A DNA stretch of 64,000 bases from the NCBI RefSeq assembly GCF_017306545.1, contig NZ_JAFKID010000013.1, positions 29,351 through 93,350 on the forward strand. The letters run 5' to 3'. The translations under genes were made by a program, and so were the position numbers. Positions 1 to 7,592 of the stretch are shown here, one piece after another (the stretch's first letter is position 1; each line of letters starts with the position of its first letter). The notes under the pieces are model-generated. The model ran no database searches, had not been told where the DNA came from, and worked only from the letters and a program-made list of their open reading frames with translations. The stretch comes from Mesorhizobium sp. GTDB taxonomy: Bacteria; Pseudomonadota; Alphaproteobacteria; Rhizobiales; Rhizobiaceae.

Positions 1-734
1 GACGGCAGGCCGGCTTTGCCGCGCACATGGGCGAGGATGTCGCGGCGCAATGCGATGAGGTCGCCTTCCTGTTCCAACCCGGCCATATGGGCGTCGAAGC
101 GAGCGCGTAAATCCGGCAGGAGGCCTTGCAAGGTCGGCCACTCACGGTCCACCTCGCGCTTTTCCAGCTTCGTATAGAATTCCTCGGTGTTTTTGAAATC
201 CGCATCGACGAGGCAGGAGAAGAGGAAGCGGACGAGCACCGAAAGGTCGAATTTCAGGTGGGGGCTTGCGGCCAGCCTGGGCAACCATTCGGGCACGATG
301 CCAGAGAGATCGAACTCGACTTCCTTTTTCCAGACGGTGTCGAGTTTGTCCTCAAAGCCTTCAACGCGCCTGACGAAGCAGGAAGGCTCATCCGTCTTCT
401 TGTCCGGCAGGCCGGCGTGGTGACCGAGGATGGCGTAGCCGGCCAGTTCCGCCATGACTCGGGTATAGCCGTCGAGCCCACTTGCCAGTTCGCGCAGGAC
501 GCAGGCGCCGGCCGTGGAGTGATCGACCCGGATGTTCTTGCCCGTCAATCGCTCCTGGAAGCGCGGATCGTATTTGCCGAGGTCATGGAAGAGGGCGGTG
601 AGGAAGGCCAGGCGCTCGAGCCCGAACGGCGCGGCGAATTTTGCCGCCAGGCTGGCGGTTTCAAGCAGATGGTTGTCGAGGCTTTGCCAGTCGCTTGTGT
701 CGCCAGGCGTGCCGGAATGGGCGAAAAAGGGCAT
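1..734 (-). CDS. cas3: CRISPR-associated nuclease/helicase Cas3, N-terminal part (cut by window edge)
   Basis: The minus strand reads open from an ATG at 734 to the window edge (about 244 codons) and encodes the HD nuclease domain of Cas3, which degrades DNA after Cascade recognises a target. Visible metal-binding residues are H22, the HD pair in FHDLGKYD (H50, D51), H72, the HH pair in GHHAGLP (H105, H106) and the aspartates of LVDADF (about 177-179). The domain sits at the N-terminus, as in HD-helicase Cas3 proteins; the helicase part would lie outside the window. The VDADF style and the lack of any cas gene upstream fit subtype I-C, where cas3 is often the first gene, but the subtype is inference. 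There is no CRISPR array upstream within the window, so the rest of the locus should continue leftwards. Confidence 0.9.
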   Translation of the reverse strand, partial: MPFFAHSGTPGDTSDWQSLDNHLLETASLAAKFAAPFGLERLAFLTALFHDLGKYDPRFQERLTGKNIRVDHSTAGACVLRELASGLDGYTRVMAELAGYAILGHHAGLPDKKTDEPSCFVRRVEGFEDKLDTVWKKEVEFDLSGIVPEWLPRLAASPHLKFDLSVLVRFLFSCLVDADFKNTEEFYTKLEKREVDREWPTLQGLLPDLRARFDAHMAGLEQEGDLIALRRDILAHVRGKAGLP

Positions 735-875
735 GCGTGCTCCCAATGGTCGTCGGAACCTTGAAAACCCGGCGGCTCCGTTTGCTGGTGACGAAGGAAT
801 CCGGACGCCGTAAACCGTCAGGTGCCGGATGCAGTCGACTCATGCCTTATGGTTGCGCCGAGTCGATTTGAATGC

Positions 876-897
876 AACGCAAAGTAAACGCAAAGTA
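876..897. repeat. 11-bp perfect tandem repeat upstream of cas3
   Basis: Two adjacent copies of AACGCAAAGTA lie 142 bp upstream of the cas3 start, in the 735-968 gap between cas3 and the Lrp regulator gene. An 11-bp period is one helical turn, so both copies would present the same DNA face. They could be a tandem regulator-binding site for the cas operon, or chance. The same gap holds two short hairpins (903-917 and 927-940) with no clear role. Confidence 0.45.
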
Positions 898-968
898 TAT
901 GTGGCTGTCGCACAGCCGGCAGCTTTCCAGGATAGCCTGGCCATGTGCCGAGCTGATCGGGTGTCCGG

Positions 969-1406
969 TCAGATCCAGGCCTTCGTGCTGCGCGGCGTCG
1001 CCAGGAGCAGGCTGGTTTCACTGCCGGTGATGCCGGGAATGAGGCGAATTCGACGCAGCACCGCGTCGAATTCGGTGAGGCTCGCCGTGCCGAGTTCGAC
1101 CACGAGGTCCCACCGGCCATTGGTGGTGTGGATGGTCGAAACCTCCGAGAAGCCGCCGAGCGCCCGCACCACTCGGTCTGCGGCGTGGCCCTCGATCTCG
1201 ATCATCATGATGCCGCGTATGCGCTGGTCCACCGCGTCGGCGCGCAGGATCACCGTATAGCCGACGATGTCGCCCGACCGCTCCAGCCGTTCCATCCGCG
1301 CCTTCACCGTCGCGCGCGAGACGCCGAGGTCGACCGCGAGGTCCGAGACGCTGCGCCGCGCATCGTGGCGCAGCAGCGTGATCAGCTTGTGGTCCAGATC
1401 ATCCAT
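969..1406 (-). CDS. Lrp/AsnC-family transcriptional regulator (putative arginine/ornithine catabolism regulator)
   Basis: A 145-residue protein with the Lrp/AsnC layout: an N-terminal AsnC-type helix-turn-helix (about residues 3-60, MDDLDHKLITLLRHDAR and VSRATVKARMERLE) followed by a ligand-binding RAM domain (about 65-140). The ATG at 1406 gives the standard family N-terminus; an upstream in-frame start at 1442 would add 12 atypical residues. It diverges from the arginase-ornithine cyclodeaminase genes, the usual position of a local Lrp-type activator that responds to arginine or ornithine. The inducer is inferred from that neighbourhood only. Confidence 0.85.
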   Translation of the reverse strand: MDDLDHKLITLLRHDARRSVSDLAVDLGVSRATVKARMERLERSGDIVGYTVILRADAVDQRIRGIMMIEIEGHAADRVVRALGGFSEVSTIHTTNGRWDLVVELGTASLTEFDAVLRRIRLIPGITGSETSLLLATPRSTKAWI

Positions 1407-1415
1407 ATTACCATA

Positions 1416-1432
1416 ATGGCAAATATCGCCAT
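1416..1432. promoter_or_regulatory. Candidate Lrp operator (dyad ATGGC-N7-GCCAT)
   Basis: A 17-bp AT-centred dyad lies 10 bp upstream of the Lrp-family gene start, in the 121-bp divergent region before arginase. The region is clearly more AT-rich than its surroundings. Size and place suit an Lrp/AsnC binding site that could serve both autoregulation and activation of the catabolic genes. No binding data exist here. Confidence 0.35.
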
Positions 1433-1527
1433 CAAATTGCAATGTAGAGCGGCCATATCGTCAATTATCGCTATTCGATCCGACATTCGGCCGTGCTTCA
1501 ATCGCGCGGCGTTTGGAGATCGATACG

Positions 1528-2460
1528 ATGCGATGCAGGATCGTCGGGGCACCGGTTCAGGAAGGCAATTCCTATCCCGGCTGCGATATGGGGCCGTCGA
1601 GCCTGAGGGTCGCCGGCATCGTCTCGGCGCTGCGGCAGCTCGGTCATGAGGTCGAAGACCTCGGCTCCGTCCAGCTTGGGACGACGCGGCCTCTCGTCCA
1701 TCCCAATCCGGCGATCAAGGCGCTGCCGGAAATTTCCGCCTGGACCGCGGCGATCGCCGAGGCGGCCTATCAGGCCAGTATCGACGCCATGCCGATCTTC
1801 CTCGGCGGCGACCATTCCATGTCCGCCGGCTCGCTCACCGGCGTCGCCCGCCGCGCCGCGGAGTTGAAGCGCCCGTTATTCGTGCTGTGGTTGGACGCCC
1901 ATCCCGATTTTCACACGCTGGACACCACCACCAGCGGCAACCTGCACGGCGTGCCGCTGGCCTATGCCAGCGGGCTGCCGGGCTTTGCCGGCTACTATCC
2001 CGATCTCGCCGTCGCGGTCGATCCCAGGCGCGTCTGCACGCTCGGCCTGCGCAGCGTCGATCCGGCCGAGCGCACGGCGCTGGGCGAGGCGGGCGTGACC
2101 GTGCATGACATGCGCGCCATAGACGAGCATGGCATCGGCGCGCTGCTGAGGGCCTTTCTCGAGCGCGTCGCCAAGGCCAACGGTATGCTGCATGTCAGCC
2201 TCGACGTGGATTTCCTCGATCCTTCCATCGCGCCGGCGGTCGGCACCACCGTTCCCGGCGGCGCCACCTTGCGCGAGGCGCATCTGGCGATGGAGATGCT
2301 GAGCGACAGCGGCCTCGTCACCAGCCTCGATCTTGTGGAACTGAACCCGTTCCTCGACGAACGCGGCCGCACCGCGACCCTGCTGGTGGACCTGACGGCC
2401 AGTCTGATGGGCCGCCGCATCATGGACCGCCCGACCCGCAGCCATTCCGGGAGCTATTGA
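1528..2460 (+). CDS. rocF: Arginase
   Basis: Ureohydrolase of 310 residues that hydrolyses L-arginine to L-ornithine and urea using a binuclear manganese centre. The manganese-ligand motifs are all present: GGDHSMSAG, DAHPDFHT and SLDVDFLDPS, followed by the conserved GTTVPGG. Length is normal for bacterial arginases (about 300-310). The ATG at 1528 is preferred over the in-frame TTG at 1513 because a GGAG Shine-Dalgarno sits about 9 bases upstream. The next gene, ornithine cyclodeaminase, starts one base after the stop codon, so the two are co-transcribed and probably coupled, turning arginine into proline. Confidence 0.94.
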   Translation: MRCRIVGAPVQEGNSYPGCDMGPSSLRVAGIVSALRQLGHEVEDLGSVQLGTTRPLVHPNPAIKALPEISAWTAAIAEAAYQASIDAMPIFLGGDHSMSAGSLTGVARRAAELKRPLFVLWLDAHPDFHTLDTTTSGNLHGVPLAYASGLPGFAGYYPDLAVAVDPRRVCTLGLRSVDPAERTALGEAGVTVHDMRAIDEHGIGALLRAFLERVAKANGMLHVSLDVDFLDPSIAPAVGTTVPGGATLREAHLAMEMLSDSGLVTSLDLVELNPFLDERGRTATLLVDLTASLMGRRIMDRPTRSHSGSY

Positions 2461-2461
2461 T

Positions 2462-3511
2462 ATGACCCAGCCTTCGCGCCTCGCCATCGTTCCGTTCGTC
2501 AGCGTCGATTCGATGATGAAACTCGTGCTGAAGGTCGGCATCGAGCGCTTCCTCACCGAACTGGCTGGCTATGTCGAGGAGGACTTCCTGCGCTGGGAAG
2601 CCTTCGACAAGACGCCGCGCGTCGCCTCGCACAGTCATGACGGCGTCATCGAACTGATGCCGACCTCGGACGGCACGCTCTACGGCTTCAAATACGTCAA
2701 CGGCCATCCGAAGAACATGCGCGAGGGGCGCCAGACCGTCACCGCCTTCGGCGTGCTGGCCGATGTCGGCTCAGGCTATCCGATGCTGCTCACTGAAATG
2801 ACGCTGCTGACGGCGATGCGCACGGCGGCGACTTCCGCCGTGGCAGCCAAGTACCTTGCGCCGAAAGGCGCCCGTACCATGGCCGTCATCGGCAACGGCG
2901 CGCAGTCCGAGTTCCAGGCGGTTGCCTTCAAGGCGATCCTCGGCATCGACACGGTCAGGCTCTACGACATCGACCGTTCCGCTTCGGAAAAATGCGCGAA
3001 GAATCTCGCCGGGCTCGGGCTGGAGACGGTGATCTGCTTGTCCGGGCAGGAAGCCGTGGAGGGCGCCGACATCATCACCACGGTGACGGCGGACAAGCAG
3101 TACGCCACCATCCTGACCGACAACATGGTGGGCGCCGGCATCCACATCAACGCGGTCGGCGGCGACTGTCCCGGCAAGACCGAGCTGCACCGGGACATCC
3201 TGCTGCGCTCCGACATCTTCGTGGAATACCCGCCGCAGACGCGCATCGAGGGCGAGATCCAGCAGCTTGCGCCGGACCATCCGGTGACGGAACTGTGGCA
3301 GGTGATGACGGGCAAGGCCGTGGGGCGCAAAAGCCCCAAGCAGATCACCCTGTTCGATTCGGTCGGCTTCGCCACCGAGGATTTTTCGGCGCTGCGCTAC
3401 GTGCGCGACAAGCTGGCCGCGACCGGTCTTTATGAAGAACTCGACCTGCTCGCCGATCCCGACGAGCCGCGCGACCTGTTCGGCATGCTGCTCAGGGCCG
3501 CTGCGGTCTGA
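2462..3511 (+). CDS. ocd: Ornithine cyclodeaminase
   Basis: A 349-residue member of the OCD/mu-crystallin family, converting L-ornithine to L-proline and ammonia with bound NAD. The N-terminal substrate domain carries the family stretch around SHSHDGVIELMPTSDG. The Rossmann NAD-binding domain begins near residue 140 with MAVIGNGAQSEFQ, and HINAVGGDCPGKTE follows. The ATG is separated by a single base from the arginase stop and has a GGGAG-like Shine-Dalgarno inside the arginase 3' end. With arginase it forms a two-step arginine-to-proline route. Ketimine reductases and alanine dehydrogenases share the fold, but this context favours true ornithine cyclodeaminase. Confidence 0.93.
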   Translation: MTQPSRLAIVPFVSVDSMMKLVLKVGIERFLTELAGYVEEDFLRWEAFDKTPRVASHSHDGVIELMPTSDGTLYGFKYVNGHPKNMREGRQTVTAFGVLADVGSGYPMLLTEMTLLTAMRTAATSAVAAKYLAPKGARTMAVIGNGAQSEFQAVAFKAILGIDTVRLYDIDRSASEKCAKNLAGLGLETVICLSGQEAVEGADIITTVTADKQYATILTDNMVGAGIHINAVGGDCPGKTELHRDILLRSDIFVEYPPQTRIEGEIQQLAPDHPVTELWQVMTGKAVGRKSPKQITLFDSVGFATEDFSALRYVRDKLAATGLYEELDLLADPDEPRDLFGMLLRAAAV

Positions 3512-3965
3512 CAGGGGCGCCGCGCTGTCGCATTGTCGGGACCGAAGCATCGGCGGCCCTGAGCGAATCTCAAGGATATCGAGATACCCGGACGCTGAGC
3601 GCCCTTTCGCTGGCCTTCGGCCTGACCTCCAGCGCCAACACGCCGATCCGATTTCCGCCATTCCTCCTATTGGGAGCGGCCGGAAATCTTCAACCGGGTC
3701 GTCCTCGGCTTCATCGACCGCCACAAGGCCGCCTGATCGGCCGCGCACGGCCCTCCCGATACAGGCTCCCGTCCCGAAACCTGCGCGGGAGCATTTGCTT
3801 TTGACGCGCCGGAAAGATGGCTTCGAGGCCGGCAAAGCGCATCGCCAAGCATCGTCAGATACTGCCTCGGCGGCTCCAGCGATTGACAAACGCATCGCGC
3901 CGGGCGCCACTTGTCTGCCTGACGGCTTTAAAAAGGACGATGTTCAACCAGCAGGGAGGCGGAAA
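3512..3965. other. 454-bp gap between ocd and the glutamine-synthetase-like gene
   Basis: No intact gene is visible. The stretch holds one recognisable hydrolase remnant (3653-3736) and otherwise sequence without coherent coding on either strand. The upstream reading frame of the next gene happens to stay open through it, but that translation (rich in S, R and P, with no family resemblance) is not credible protein. The end of the gap carries the AGGGAGG ribosome binding site of the next gene. Confidence 0.6.
3653..3736 (+). pseudogene. 3' remnant of an alpha/beta-hydrolase gene
   Basis: About 27 codons ending in TGA read FRHSSYWERPEIFNRVV followed by LGFIDRHKAA, which resembles the C-terminal tail of alpha/beta-fold hydrolases: the catalytic-histidine region with H then W/ERPE, followed by the last helix. 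Upstream of it no frame continues the hydrolase fold, so only the extreme 3' end of a former gene seems to survive. The assignment rests on a short stretch and could be coincidence. Confidence 0.35.
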
Positions 3966-5318
3966 TTGGCCGATGATGTTGCGAACGTTCTAGACTGGCT
4001 TTCACGACACGACATACAGAGCGTACGGGCGGCCGTATGCGATTTGAACGGCGTCATGCGCGGCAAGCGCATTCCCGTCGAACAGGCCCGCAAGGCGCTC
4101 GAAGGCAAGCTGCGGATGCCTTATTCCGCCATCGGCCTCGATATATGGGGCGAGGATATCCAGAACAATCCGCAAGTGTTCAGCACCGGTGACGCCGACG
4201 GCCTCTGCCATTGGACCGGGCGCGACATCCTGCCGGTGGAATGGACGGCGCATCCGACCGCGCTGCTGCCGCTCTGGCTGGCCGACGATGCGGGCGAGCC
4301 CTATCTCGGCGATCCGCGCCGCGCGCTGGCGCGCATTCTCGAGCGCTATGCCGAACTCGGCCTGACGCCGGTGACGGCGACCGAGCTGGAATTCTATCTC
4401 GTCGATCCGCAGTCCCACCGGCCGCTCGGCCCGGTTTCTCCGGTGACGGGGCGCCGGCTCGATTCCGACGCCGCTTTGTCGATCGACGAGATCGACGATT
4501 TCGAAGCCTTCATCCACGACGTTTACGAGGCCTGCCGGGCGCAGGGAATCCCCGTCGATACGGCCATCGCCGAGAACGGCGTCGGCCAGTTCGAGATCAA
4601 TCTCAACCATGTCGCCGACGCCTTGCGCGCGGCCGACGACGCCGTCTTCTTCAAGCGCACCGTCAAGGGCATCGCGCGCAAGCACGGCTTCGTCGCCTGC
4701 TTCATGGCCAAGCCTTACGGCGAGCGCGCCGGCAACGGCTTCCATGTCCATTTCAGCCTGCTGGACAGGGAGGGACACAACGTTTTCGACGACGGCTCCG
4801 ACCAAGGGTCGGACATCATGCGCCATGCGGTCGGCGGCCTTTTGGCGGCCATGTCGGAAAGCACGCTGGTGTTCGCGCCGCATTTCAATTCCTACCGCCG
4901 GCTGCGGCCGAAATCGCACGCGCCGACGGCCGTGGGTTGGGGCTACGAGAACCGGATGGTGGCGATCCGCATTCCCGGCGGGCCGCCGGCGGCCCGCCGT
5001 ATCGAACATCGCGTCTCCGGTGCCGACGCCAATCCCTACCTCGTGCTGGCCGCCATCCTCGGCGCGGCGCTGATCGGCATGGAACGGCACCTGTCGCCGG
5101 GCGAACCGTCGGCCACCGACGTTTACGACCGGCCGCTGCCGAAACTGCCGCCGGACTGGGCCTCGGCGCTGCACGCCTTCGAGGCCGGCGACATGGTGAC
5201 GGAGATATTCCCGTCGCTGCTGCGCCAGTCTTTCGTCGCCTGCAAGCGGCAGGAACTGGAGACGTTCGCCGTGCAGGTCAGCGATTTCGAGCTGGAGACG
5301 TATCTGGAAGGCGTCTGA
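3966..5318 (+). CDS. Glutamine synthetase family protein (gamma-glutamylpolyamine synthetase-like, PuuA-type)
   Basis: A 450-residue ligase with the glutamine-synthetase beta-grasp N-terminal domain (about 1-110) and catalytic domain (about 120-445). Motifs include the glutamate-binding VGQFEINL, the ATP-loop region AKPYGERAGNGFHVHFS and the late RIEHRVSGADANPYL segment. It lacks the adenylylation-loop layout of GlnA and matches PuuA-like enzymes that ligate glutamate to amines such as putrescine. A TTG at 3966 is chosen as start because AGGGAGG lies 6-7 bases upstream and the family N-terminus begins there. Standing behind arginase and ornithine cyclodeaminase, it probably handles an amine or amino acid derived from arginine. 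The exact substrate is not shown. Confidence 0.82.
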   Translation: MADDVANVLDWLSRHDIQSVRAAVCDLNGVMRGKRIPVEQARKALEGKLRMPYSAIGLDIWGEDIQNNPQVFSTGDADGLCHWTGRDILPVEWTAHPTALLPLWLADDAGEPYLGDPRRALARILERYAELGLTPVTATELEFYLVDPQSHRPLGPVSPVTGRRLDSDAALSIDEIDDFEAFIHDVYEACRAQGIPVDTAIAENGVGQFEINLNHVADALRAADDAVFFKRTVKGIARKHGFVACFMAKPYGERAGNGFHVHFSLLDREGHNVFDDGSDQGSDIMRHAVGGLLAAMSESTLVFAPHFNSYRRLRPKSHAPTAVGWGYENRMVAIRIPGGPPAARRIEHRVSGADANPYLVLAAILGAALIGMERHLSPGEPSATDVYDRPLPKLPPDWASALHAFEAGDMVTEIFPSLLRQSFVACKRQELETFAVQVSDFELETYLEGV

Positions 5319-5333
5319 GCAGGGATTGCGCGT

Positions 5334-5356
5334 GGCCGGCCCATGGCGGGCCGGCC
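5334..5356. terminator. Perfect hairpin between convergent genes
   Basis: GGCCGGCCC, loop ATGGC, then GGGCCGGCC: a perfect 9-bp GC stem with a 5-base loop. It lies between the stop of the glutamine-synthetase-like gene and the stop of the convergent IclR regulator at 5359. It has no uridine tract, so it may act as a two-way attenuating or mRNA-protecting structure, not a classical terminator. Confidence 0.5.
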
Positions 5357-5358
5357 GC

Positions 5359-6144
5359 CTAAACCATGTAGCGCAGCGCTTCGGCGGCAGCGCGCAGGGG
5401 CGGCAGGAAACGCTCCGTCATTTCCGTGGCTTCCACCCGCGCCGCCTGCGTGCCGACGTTGATGGCAAGCTGCACGGAACCGTCCTCGCGCCGGACGGGC
5501 ACTGCGATGGAGCGCAGGCCGAGTTCCAGTTCCTCGTTGACGGTGGCGTAGCCCTGTTCGCGCACGCCTTGCAGCACGACGAGCAGATCCTGTCTGTCGG
5601 TGACGGTGAACGGAGTGCGCCGCTCCAGCGGCACCCTGTCCAGATAGGCGTCGATCTCGGCGGCGGGGCGATGCGCGAGGATGACCCGGCCGAGCGAGGT
5701 GCAGTAGGCCGGCAGGCGGCTGCCGACGCCGAGCCCGATCGACAGGATGCGGCGCGTGGCGGAACGGGCGATGTAGACGATCTCGTCGCCGTCGAGCATG
5801 GCCGCCGAACTCGATTCGCCGGTTTCCTGCGAGATTTTCTCGAGGAAGGGCAGAATGCGGCTCGGCAGCGGCGCCGACGACAGATAGGCATAGCCGAGGC
5901 GCAATATGCGCGGCGTCAGGCTGAAGAAACGGCCGTCGAAATCGGCGTAGCCGAGCCGGGTCAGCGTGCGCAGGTAGCGCCGCGCCGCCGCCCGCGTCGT
6001 GCCGGTCAGCTTGGCGACGTCGGTCAGCGTCAATCGGGGCCGGCCGGCCTCGAAGGCCTCGATGACGGCGAGCCCTTTTTCGAGGCTAGCGACGAAGTCG
6101 CGCTCGTCCCGCCCTTCGCTTTCTTCAGTCATTCCAGTCGTCAC
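5359..6144 (-). CDS. pcaR: IclR-family regulator of the protocatechuate operon (PcaR/PcaU-like)
   Basis: An IclR-family regulator of 261 residues. An N-terminal winged helix-turn-helix (about 20-80, with TLTDVAKLTGTTRAAARRYL) is followed by the GAF-like effector domain (about 95-255) that binds an aromatic-pathway metabolite such as 3-oxoadipate or protocatechuate. A GTG at 6144 is chosen because AAGGAG lies 5 bases upstream; the alternative ATG at 6132 lacks such spacing. It diverges from pcaD, and the shared intergenic region contains a three-half-site operator like that of Acinetobacter PcaU/PobR. One half-site sits inside its own promoter spacer, pointing to autoregulation. Activation of the pca operon is inferred from family and context. 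Confidence 0.88.
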   Translation of the reverse strand: MTTGMTEESEGRDERDFVASLEKGLAVIEAFEAGRPRLTLTDVAKLTGTTRAAARRYLRTLTRLGYADFDGRFFSLTPRILRLGYAYLSSAPLPSRILPFLEKISQETGESSSAAMLDGDEIVYIARSATRRILSIGLGVGSRLPAYCTSLGRVILAHRPAAEIDAYLDRVPLERRTPFTVTDRQDLLVVLQGVREQGYATVNEELELGLRSIAVPVRREDGSVQLAINVGTQAARVEATEMTERFLPPLRAAAEALRYMV

Positions 6145-6191
6145 GGCTTCTCCTTGGAGGGTTGCCGGTGCCCTTGACACTCGACACGGGA

Positions 6192-6221
6192 ATAGTAGCA
6201 TATGTTCGTATTGGCTCGCAA
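6192..6221 (-). promoter_or_regulatory. Putative pcaR promoter
   Basis: On the minus strand, TTGCGA (6216-6221) and TACTAT (6192-6197) are separated by 18 bases and lie about 50 bases upstream of the pcaR start. The regulator half-site at 6202-6208 falls in the spacer, which would let the regulator repress its own synthesis. Confidence 0.45.
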
Positions 6222-6239
6222 TGTTCGCAATACGAACAT
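6202..6239. promoter_or_regulatory. Three-half-site operator of the IclR regulator
   Basis: ATGTTCG occurs directly at 6202-6208 and 6221-6227, and inverted (CGAACAT) at 6233-6239. The last two make a dyad with a 5-bp spacer, and the first is a direct repeat exactly 19 bp upstream. The outer arms ATGTTCGTATTG and CAATACGAACAT are perfect 12-bp inverted repeats. PcaU and PobR of Acinetobacter are known to bind three 10-bp repeats, two inverted and one direct; this matches that design in the pcaR-pcaD gap. Confidence 0.7.
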
Positions 6240-6392
6240 TTTTGGCAGATCGGGATCTTCCAGGCAGCCGAGAGCGGGAGGTCGCTTGCAGGTGAATAGG
6301 ACCGTCTCTGTGCGCAGCGGGTCGCATCGCTGTTTTCGCTCGGCCGGCCGGCAGCCGGTTGCCGGCGATTTCATTTCGGGTCGGGCGTAAGC

Positions 6393-7187
6393 ATGGCGTT
6401 CGTCCAAGCGAACGGCCTCGTCTTCCATGGCGCTGATATCGGTCGCCGGGAGGCGCCGGCCATCGTCTTCAGCAATTCCCTGGGCAGCGATTTTCGCATC
6501 TGGCAGGACGTCGCCGAGCGTCTTGCTGGGCGCTATCGCATCCTTCTTTACGACAAGCGCGGGCACGGCCTGTCGGATGCGCCGCCCGGCCCCTACACGA
6601 TCGACGACCACACCGGCGACCTGCTCGCCCTGCTCGACCATTTCGGCATTGCCGAGACGGCCGTCGTCGGCGTTTCCGTCGGCGGCATGATTGCCCAACG
6701 CGTCGCTGTCCGCGCTCCGCAAAGGGTCAAGGCGCTGGTCCTGTGCAGCACGGCGGTGAAGATCGGCACGGCCGAAGGCTGGGCCGCCCGCGTCGCCGCC
6801 ATCCGTTCCGGCGGCATCGCCTCCATCGCCGATGCCATCCTGGTGAACTGGTTCACGCCCGGCTTCCGCCATGACCGCGCGGCCGACTATGCCGGCTGGC
6901 GCAACATGCTGGCGCGCATGCCGGTCGAGGGCTACATCGGCACCTGCGCCGCTCTCCGCGACGCGGACCTGCGCGCCAATGCCGCCGATATCGCGGCACC
7001 GACGCTGTGCGTGGCCGGGGAGCATGACGGCTCGGCGCCGCCGGAGCTGGTGTGGGCGACGGCCGACCTCATTGCCGGCGCCCGTTTCACGGTGATGGAA
7101 GGTGCCGCCCATATTCCCAGCGTGGAAAAGCCGGATAACTTGGCGGTCCTGATCGAAACCCATCTGCGCGAGGCCGGCCATGGCTGA
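6393..7187 (+). CDS. pcaD: 3-oxoadipate enol-lactonase
   Basis: An alpha/beta-hydrolase of 264 residues that opens 3-oxoadipate enol-lactone to 3-oxoadipate, a late step of the protocatechuate branch. The nucleophile motif GVSVGG places Ser95, with Asp212 in GEHDGS and His240 in GAAHIPS completing the triad. It is the first gene of the operon, about 150 bases downstream of the regulator sites. The Shine-Dalgarno is weak. The next gene, pcaC, overlaps its last 8 bases, so the two are translationally coupled; in some bacteria they are fused as PcaL. Confidence 0.93.
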   Translation: MAFVQANGLVFHGADIGRREAPAIVFSNSLGSDFRIWQDVAERLAGRYRILLYDKRGHGLSDAPPGPYTIDDHTGDLLALLDHFGIAETAVVGVSVGGMIAQRVAVRAPQRVKALVLCSTAVKIGTAEGWAARVAAIRSGGIASIADAILVNWFTPGFRHDRAADYAGWRNMLARMPVEGYIGTCAALRDADLRANAADIAAPTLCVAGEHDGSAPPELVWATADLIAGARFTVMEGAAHIPSVEKPDNLAVLIETHLREAGHG

Positions 7188-7575
7188 GAAGAATGCCCGC
7201 TACGAGGCCGGCATGGCCGTCCGCCGCCAGGTCTTGGGTGATGCGCATGTCGACCGCGCCGGTGCGCAGGCCGGCGACCTCGACCGCGATTTCCAGACCT
7301 TCATCGCCGAAGGCGTCTGGGGCTCGGTGTGGACGCGGCCGCATTTTTCCCTGCGTGAGCGCTCCATCGTCACCATCGCGCTGCTGGCCGCGCTCGGCCA
7401 CGACGACGAGCTTGCCCTGCACATTCGTGCCACGCGCAACACCGGCGCCACGGTTGACGATGTGCGCGAGGCGCTGCTGCACGTCGCCGCCTATGCCGGC
7501 GTGCCGGCCGCCAACCATGCATTCAAGATCGCCCGCACCGTCTATGCCGAACTGCCGGCCGGGACGGAGCGGTAG
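7180..7575 (+). CDS. pcaC: 4-carboxymuconolactone decarboxylase
   Basis: A 131-residue carboxymuconolactone-decarboxylase-family protein that converts 4-carboxymuconolactone to 3-oxoadipate enol-lactone. The all-helical family core is clear, with [21 protein letters not shown] and [11 protein letters not shown], followed by [15 protein letters not shown]. It overlaps the 3' end of pcaD by 8 bases, with a GAGG ribosome binding site inside pcaD. Length and order (pcaD-pcaC-pcaH-pcaG) match the pca operons of rhizobia. Confidence 0.93.
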   Translation: MAEKNARYEAGMAVRRQVLGDAHVDRAGAQAGDLDRDFQTFIAEGVWGSVWTRPHFSLRERSIVTIALLAALGHDDELALHIRATRNTGATVDDVREALLHVAAYAGVPAANHAFKIARTVYAELPAGTER

Positions 7576-7592
7576 CCGGGGAGGGCGCTTCT

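Noticed and set aside
126..764. A 212-codon plus-strand open frame at the left edge
   Set aside because: The minus strand encodes a textbook Cas3 HD domain over the same DNA, so the plus-strand frame is a shadow.
3432..3965. A 178-codon N-terminal extension of the glutamine-synthetase-like protein
   Set aside because: It starts inside ocd and has no family similarity, and a TTG with an excellent ribosome binding site marks the true start at 3966.
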